DNA from: Castor canadensis
Lineage: Eukaryota > Chordata > Mammalia > Rodentia > Castoridae
DNA: 64,000 nt
Reading direction: 5' to 3'
Assembly: GCF_047511655.1 (NCBI RefSeq)
Contig: NC_133398.1
Span: forward strand, 38,693,638 to 38,757,637
The first letter of the stretch is position 1. The number at the start of each line of letters is the position of its first letter. The notes under the pieces were generated by a model. That model saw only the letters and a list, made by a program, of their open reading frames with translations. It made no database searches and was not told where the DNA came from. Below are positions 59,591 through 64,000 of this stretch, one piece after another. Position numbers and translations under genes: made by a program.

Positions 59591-59773
59591 TATACTTTCC
59601 TATGTGCTCTTCCTTTGGCCCAAGTTAACCTCATCCATCTCTTTTCATCCAGCCAACTCCTACTTGTTCAACATTTGATTCAAGTTTCCCTGACATTTCC
59701 CACCCTCTGCTGCTGCCCAGAGGAGGATGGCAGGATGAGTGTCCCTCACTGAAGTACTTGCCACCCTGTTATA

Positions 59774-59804
<31 letters not shown>

Positions 59805-59805
<1 letters not shown>

Positions 59806-59910
59806 GTCTTTTGGGTCTTGCTGTATAGCCCAGGCTTGCCTTGAATCAAAATATTCCTGCCTCAGACTCCTAAATACTGGTATTACAGGAGTGTACCACC
59901 ATGCCTGGAT
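59805..59910 (-). repeat. B1-like SINE monomer
   Basis: Antisense 7SL-like monomer (tcttgctgtatagcccaggc, ctggtattacaggagtg) beside a (TC)n run at about 59776-59806. Confidence 0.75.
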
Positions 59911-60270
59911 GCCTGTGAACATTTTTGTTTCTTTCCCTAGATATGTGGTATTTGTGTAGTGAGTGTTAAACGTGCACCTCTGTGTAAATGTGTGTTTTCT
60001 TGTTCATGCCTATACCTGTGGACTCATTATTGTTTATACTTGTATATTTGTGTGTGTGTGTGTGTGTGCTCTGTGGACTTATGTATTTGTATCTGTCAGT
60101 ATATGCAGGTAAGGATGCCATTTGGTTTCTGCCTTCAAGGGCTTTGACTGCCTGAAACTTGTGCTAGATGTCAACTGAGTTTCGTCCCAGTTGCAGTCTT
60201 CCCTTTATTGTCTCATGCAGAAGGCTGGGGCCTTTTTTCTCCCCATCTCTGGCCCTGTGGAAGCTTACGC

Positions 60271-60490
60271 TTTTTTTTTTTTTTTTTTTTTTGGCAGTAC
60301 TGGGGTTTGAACTCAGGGTCTCATGCTTGCTAGGCAGGTGCTCTACCATTTGAGTCATTCTGCCAGCCCTGTTTTGTGTTGGGTATTTTTGAGATAGGGT
60401 CTCAAGAACTATTTGCCCAGACTGGCTTTGAACCTCGATCTTTCTGATCTCTGCCTCCTGAGTAGCTAGGATTACAGGTGTGTACCTGGC
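60271..60490 (-). repeat. Dimeric SINE (B1-like plus ID-like)
   Basis: A run of T is followed by an antisense ID-like monomer (actggggtttgaactcaggg) and a B1-like monomer (gagtagctaggattacagg). Similar flanks aagcttac and aagcctac may be the target-site duplication. Confidence 0.85.
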
Positions 60491-61129
60491 AAGCCTACTC
60501 TTCTTGAGGGAATGAACCGTAGAGAGGGGAGAGGAGGCAAAGCAACCTAGAAACTGATTCTTCAAAACAGAAGGGTCTGTGTTTGCATAGGAAGGACCCA
60601 CACATACTCCCTAATGATGGAGTGGGGCCAGGACAAGGATCCTGCACATTGTGCTCCCAATGTAGGGCATCTCAGCAGAGACCATGTGAATCACAGCATA
60701 AAATACCCAGGACACCTGCACAGTTGGGGAGGATGGGCTGAAAGGGCTCCAGTAATGCCCTTCCTACCGGCTCCAGGGGCTGGAATCTGGGAAAGAAGTT
60801 ATATTTAGTTTAATCATTTCAACATTTTAAAAAATATAAAATTCTATGGCATTAAGTATACTCACATTTGTAGGCAACCATATATTTGAGTTTTATAAAG
60901 TAGAGAAACATTACTGGTGTGCACACTTCTGCACACAGAACACTGGGTTCAGGGGGTTCAGGATAACTAGAAAAACATACACCAATGGGAGGGGGACTAG
61001 GATCCTGAAGAGGCAGAGGACACCCCCTGGCCCTGGAGGAAAGGGCATGAGGAAGGCCGGGAGGCAAAGGCAGGAATATCTGGTGCAGATTCTCCTGTGA
61101 TCAGTAGTGGGCTGGGTGGGAGCTGGGGT

Positions 61130-61560
61130 TGCAGAGAAGGTGGGATCATGCTCTGGGTTTTGAAAGCCAGGCTGAGTTTCTGAAACTTTTCCTGATAGTT
61201 AAGGGTCCAGGGGACTGGGAAGATCTGGTCAGCCTGTATTCTGGAGTGACTGTTTTGGAGGCTGTGCAGAGGAGGACAAGGAGGGAACAGAATGTGGAGT
61301 CCATGATAGCTAAGAGTCTGAAGGAGGTACTTTGAGTGAATGATAGGGAAGGTTCAAGAGCAGTTTCTTGCTGTGTTCAGGCAGGAGAAGGACTAGAGTT
61401 GAACAGTGAGAACAGTGCCTTTTAGAGCACAGGACCCCTCTGGCTTGATGAATGAGGATTAGGTAAGGAGGAAAAGGGAAGACTTGTATAATCTTGTTGA
61501 CTGGGAGATATTAACATCATAGGAGGACAGACTTTGGGCAGACAGCAAGTAAGAGGCAGA
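61130..61560 (+). repeat. Old interspersed repeat, unnamed family (copy 4 of 5)
   Basis: ggttttgaaagccaggctga and the following text resemble the opening of the family seen at 12240-12440. Confidence 0.35.
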
Positions 61561-61624
61561 ATGGTTCAGAGGTAACCATTTCTTTCATCCTTTCTTCCTT
61601 CTCCTTCCTCCTCTTTCTTTCTTT

Positions 61625-61681
<57 letters not shown>
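61625..61681 (+). repeat. (CT)n microsatellite
   Basis: A long pure CT run of about 25 units next to a SINE. Confidence 0.95.
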
Positions 61682-61684
<3 letters not shown>

Positions 61685-61850
61685 GGTGGTGGGACTGGGA
61701 CTAGTTTGAAGTCACAGCTTTGTCCTTGCAAAGCAAGACCCAATCTCAAAATAACCAGAGCAAAAAGGACTGGAGGTGTGACTCAAGCAGTAGCGTGCTT
61801 ACCTAACAAATCCAAAACCCTAACAAATCAAACCCCAGTATACTGTAAAA
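61682..61850. repeat. Head-to-head fused SINE fragments
   Basis: An antisense ID-like fragment (ggtggtgggactgggac to ttgcaaagca) is directly followed by a sense dimer part (agcaagacccaatctc, gactggaggtgtgactcaag). The two halves are in opposite orientation with no spacer. Confidence 0.55.
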
Positions 61851-62164
61851 GAAAGAAAGAGAAAAGAAAAACTGGCACAATGCCTGCTGTATTGTAACAC
61901 TGCATAAATCTTGGTTCTTAATAACACTAACAGCAGCAACAACAACAACAATAAACAGTATCTGTAACATGGAAGCAAGATCTGGGTTAGTGTTAAAGCA
62001 TTATTGGCATAGGAATGGCACTGAAGCACACAGAGGAGCTCACTTGAGAGGAGAAGATAGGGGAGGAGAGGAAGATGGGCACAAACAGCACAGCTCACAA
62101 AGGAGCTAAGGAGGGGTCAGGGAGGTGAGGAAGACAACATGCTGGAGGTGAGGGCAATGAAGCA

Positions 62165-62290
62165 AATTTGGGTTCTAATCCAGACTGTATCACCTGCTGC
62201 TATGAGGCCTTAGAAACACCCCTTGGCTGCATATCACCTTGGTTTGCTCATCTGTTCCTGGACCTGTCTTCCATGCAGATGAGGATTACT
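62165..62290 (+). repeat. MIR fragment
   Basis: The text from ttgggttctaatccagac to tggtttgctcatctgttcc matches a diverged MIR. Confidence 0.55.
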
Positions 62291-62311
62291 TATAAGAAAC
62301 ATAAAACTCCA

Positions 62312-62411
62312 GGGCTAGGAAGTATGGCTCAAGTGGTAGAGTGCCTGTCTAGTAAGCATGAGACCCTGAGTTCAAACCCCAGTACCACCACCAAAAAAAA
62401 AAAAAGAAAAG
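62312..62411 (+). repeat. ID-type SINE with target-site duplication
   Basis: A sense copy (agtatggctcaagtggtaga, gagttcaaaccccag) with a poly-A tail, flanked by taaaactcca at 62302-62311 and 62412-62421. Confidence 0.92.
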
Positions 62412-62569
62412 TAAAACTCCAACGGGTTTAGGTAGTTCATAAACAAGAGTTGTTGTTTTAGGAGAAGGAAAAAAATGTTCCTGGAGAAAGTGCCTGCATG
62501 GAAGGTAAGAGGATAGTTTCAAAAAGAGATCAACAGCCTCGATACTGCCAAGAAGTCAACAAAGATAAG

Positions 62570-62645
62570 GCTAAGAAATGTTCATTGGACGTAACAAGGA
62601 GGTGAAAGTGACCTTGGTGAACCAGCTTCAGGGATGGTGAGAGCA
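62570..62645 (+). repeat. Old interspersed repeat, unnamed family (copy 5 of 5)
   Basis: ttcattggacgtaacaagga and gtgaccttggtgaacc resemble the last part of the family seen in the other four places. Confidence 0.35.
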
Positions 62646-63253
62646 GAAAAGCAGAAGGCGGGGACAGCAGCAGAGGAGTGCTGGGAGGGGGGGGAAATAG
62701 AGCTGAAAAGAAGGTGACAGCTTGGCAGAGATGATGAAGACTGAGTAGGTGGGTGAGGGACAGTCATAAACGGGGTTTTGAGATGGGGAAATCAGAGTAC
62801 ATGGTGAGTTTGTCCATCCCTGAATGGAACTGCTGTGTCCTCTGTCTTTCCCCTGCCTGTGGAGGACAGGCTTGGAACTCGTTTTCCACACAAGGCTTCT
62901 CTGTCTGGTACAATCCCAGGCTCCTAGGTGCTCCCTGGGCCACAGCTGGGGTCATCCATTGTTGACGCTTGTTACCTCATCTCTCTGCCCTACTTTCCAG
63001 TGTGGCCTGGGAAAAGTTGAAAAGACTCCCTATCTTCTGCTCCAGCTTTAGCTTCTGTCCCTGACCCTGACTGCCTGGATCTGCACAGTGCAGAGGAGAT
63101 GGTCAGTAGTAATAAAAACAGCTACCAATGATATCCTTTCTCCTGGGTCCCTCCCACCAGTATTCATTCATGAAAGAAACATGTAAGAAATTTTTAAATA
63201 TTAAAAAATCCTCATACTTTCACATCTACTTGTATCTATTCTCCTTCTTCCTA

Positions 63254-63345
63254 CTTTTTTTTTTTTTCCTTCAGTGCTGGGATTGAACTCAGGGCCTTGA
63301 ACATGAAAGGAAAATGTTCTACCACTGAGTTACATCCCCAGTCCT
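63254..63345 (-). repeat. ID-type SINE
   Basis: A T-run, then tgctgggattgaactcaggg and taccactgagttacatcccc: antisense. Confidence 0.85.
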
Positions 63346-63504
63346 CACTCATTCTTGAAATATGGCTTCCATTACACACTTTGTCTCCATTTCCTACTGC
63401 CCATTGGAACTACTTTTCACCATGTTAATCAACAACCTCCTTGTTCTTAAACACAGTGGTCCCTTTTCTGTAAAGTACTGTATCTCTCTCAAAAATTTAG
63501 ATTG

Positions 63505-63630
63505 TTGACCCTTCCTTCCTTCCTTCTTTTCTTCCCTCCCTCCCTTCTTCCTTCCTTCCCCCACCTCCCCCTCTCTCCCTCGTCCCCTCCCTCCCTCCTT
63601 CCTTGCCTCCTTCCCTCCTTCCTTCCTTCC
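63505..63630 (+). repeat. (CTTC)n-type pyrimidine tract
   Basis: Impure CCTT/CCCT units, entirely pyrimidine for more than 100 bases apart from a few breaks, leading into a SINE. Confidence 0.9.
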
Positions 63631-63772
63631 ATTGTTGAAACAGTGTCTTGCTATGTTGCTCAGCTGGCCTGGAACTTGCTATGCAATCCAGACCGGCCTC
63701 AAACTCAGGATCCTCCTGCCTCTGCCTCCTGAATGCTGGAATTACACTCACATGCCATCATACCCTAGTTGA
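63631..63772 (-). repeat. B1/7SL-like SINE monomer
   Basis: Antisense copy: cttgctatgttgctcagctg, ctcctgcctctgcctcctga and gctggaattacactcacatg are the Alu/B1 landmarks. Confidence 0.8.
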
Positions 63773-64000
63773 CCTCTCCTTTTTCTTGAATCTCCATTCT
63801 TTCTTGGCTTCTCTAAAATATGGTCCTTCCTGGTTTTCCTTTTGCCTTCCTGACAGATCCTTCCCTACCTACTTTGCAGAGTTGTCTCCCCTACACCACA
63901 TCCATAAAAATTAGCATGGTGGGTTCCTTTGTTTGGTGTGGATGGCACTCCATTCTGGTGGGAACTGCCTTTCACTCAATGTGACTATCATGGGAGCCAC

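Larger units (their letters stand above)
52367..64000 (+). other. Downstream intergenic region
   Basis: No gene was recognised between the CNTFR polyadenylation signal and the window end. It has pyrimidine-rich text at 54.2-54.6 kb, a (GT)n at about 52755-52788, an ancient unnamed repeat near 55352-55449, an A-rich LINE-like stretch and the SINEs listed separately. ENHO and DNAI1, which follow CNTFR in human as I recall, are not seen here. Confidence 0.6.

Noticed and set aside
61625-61681. CRISPR-like or functional array
   Set aside because: It is a plain (CT)n run with no spacers.
52367-64000. ENHO or DNAI1, expected next to CNTFR from human gene order
   Set aside because: No frame resembling the ENHO peptide or dynein intermediate chain exons was found; they probably lie beyond the window.

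Overview
The window is mammalian nuclear DNA, and the repeats point to a rodent. It holds many short SINEs with an alanine-tRNA-like head (ID type), several dimers of a 7SL/B1-like monomer joined to that tRNA-like monomer, and old MIR, L2, L1 and MaLR-type LTR relics. This SINE style recalls squirrel-related or castorimorph (beaver, kangaroo rat) rodents more than mouse or rat. The genus cannot be fixed by reading alone.

I can support one protein-coding gene, on the + strand: CNTFR, the alpha receptor for ciliary neurotrophic factor. Seven coding exons lie at 34882-34966, 39195-39428, 45782-45899, 46072-46238, 47477-47640, 50873-51053 and 51460-51628. The last base of the stop codon is the first base of exon 10 (51718). 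All introns between them are GT-AG and every phase matches, giving an intact 372-residue protein: signal peptide, Ig domain, two fibronectin-III cytokine-receptor domains with the WSDWS box, Ser/Thr-rich stalk and GPI-anchor signal. The 3' UTR runs to an ATTAAA signal at 52346-52351.

Upstream, a strong CpG island near 14.3-15.1 kb carries the probable exon 1, with a splice donor at 14898. A well-formed candidate noncoding exon 2 lies at 22828-22940. A second CpG island at 25.7-26.2 kb has a donor at 26028 and looks like an alternative first exon and promoter. The introns contain low-complexity tracts, microsatellites, SINEs, MIRs and several CpG- or homeobox-motif-rich blocks that may be enhancers.

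Positions 1 to about 14.2 kb are upstream intergenic sequence. Positions from about 52.4 kb to the end are downstream intergenic sequence dense in old repeats. I found no second gene there. The long ORFs elsewhere are low-complexity or CpG-island shadows. There is no CRISPR, operon or bacterial-type system. The most interesting points are how splicing sets the start and stop codons, two candidate upstream ORFs, and a few intronic motif clusters and palindromes.
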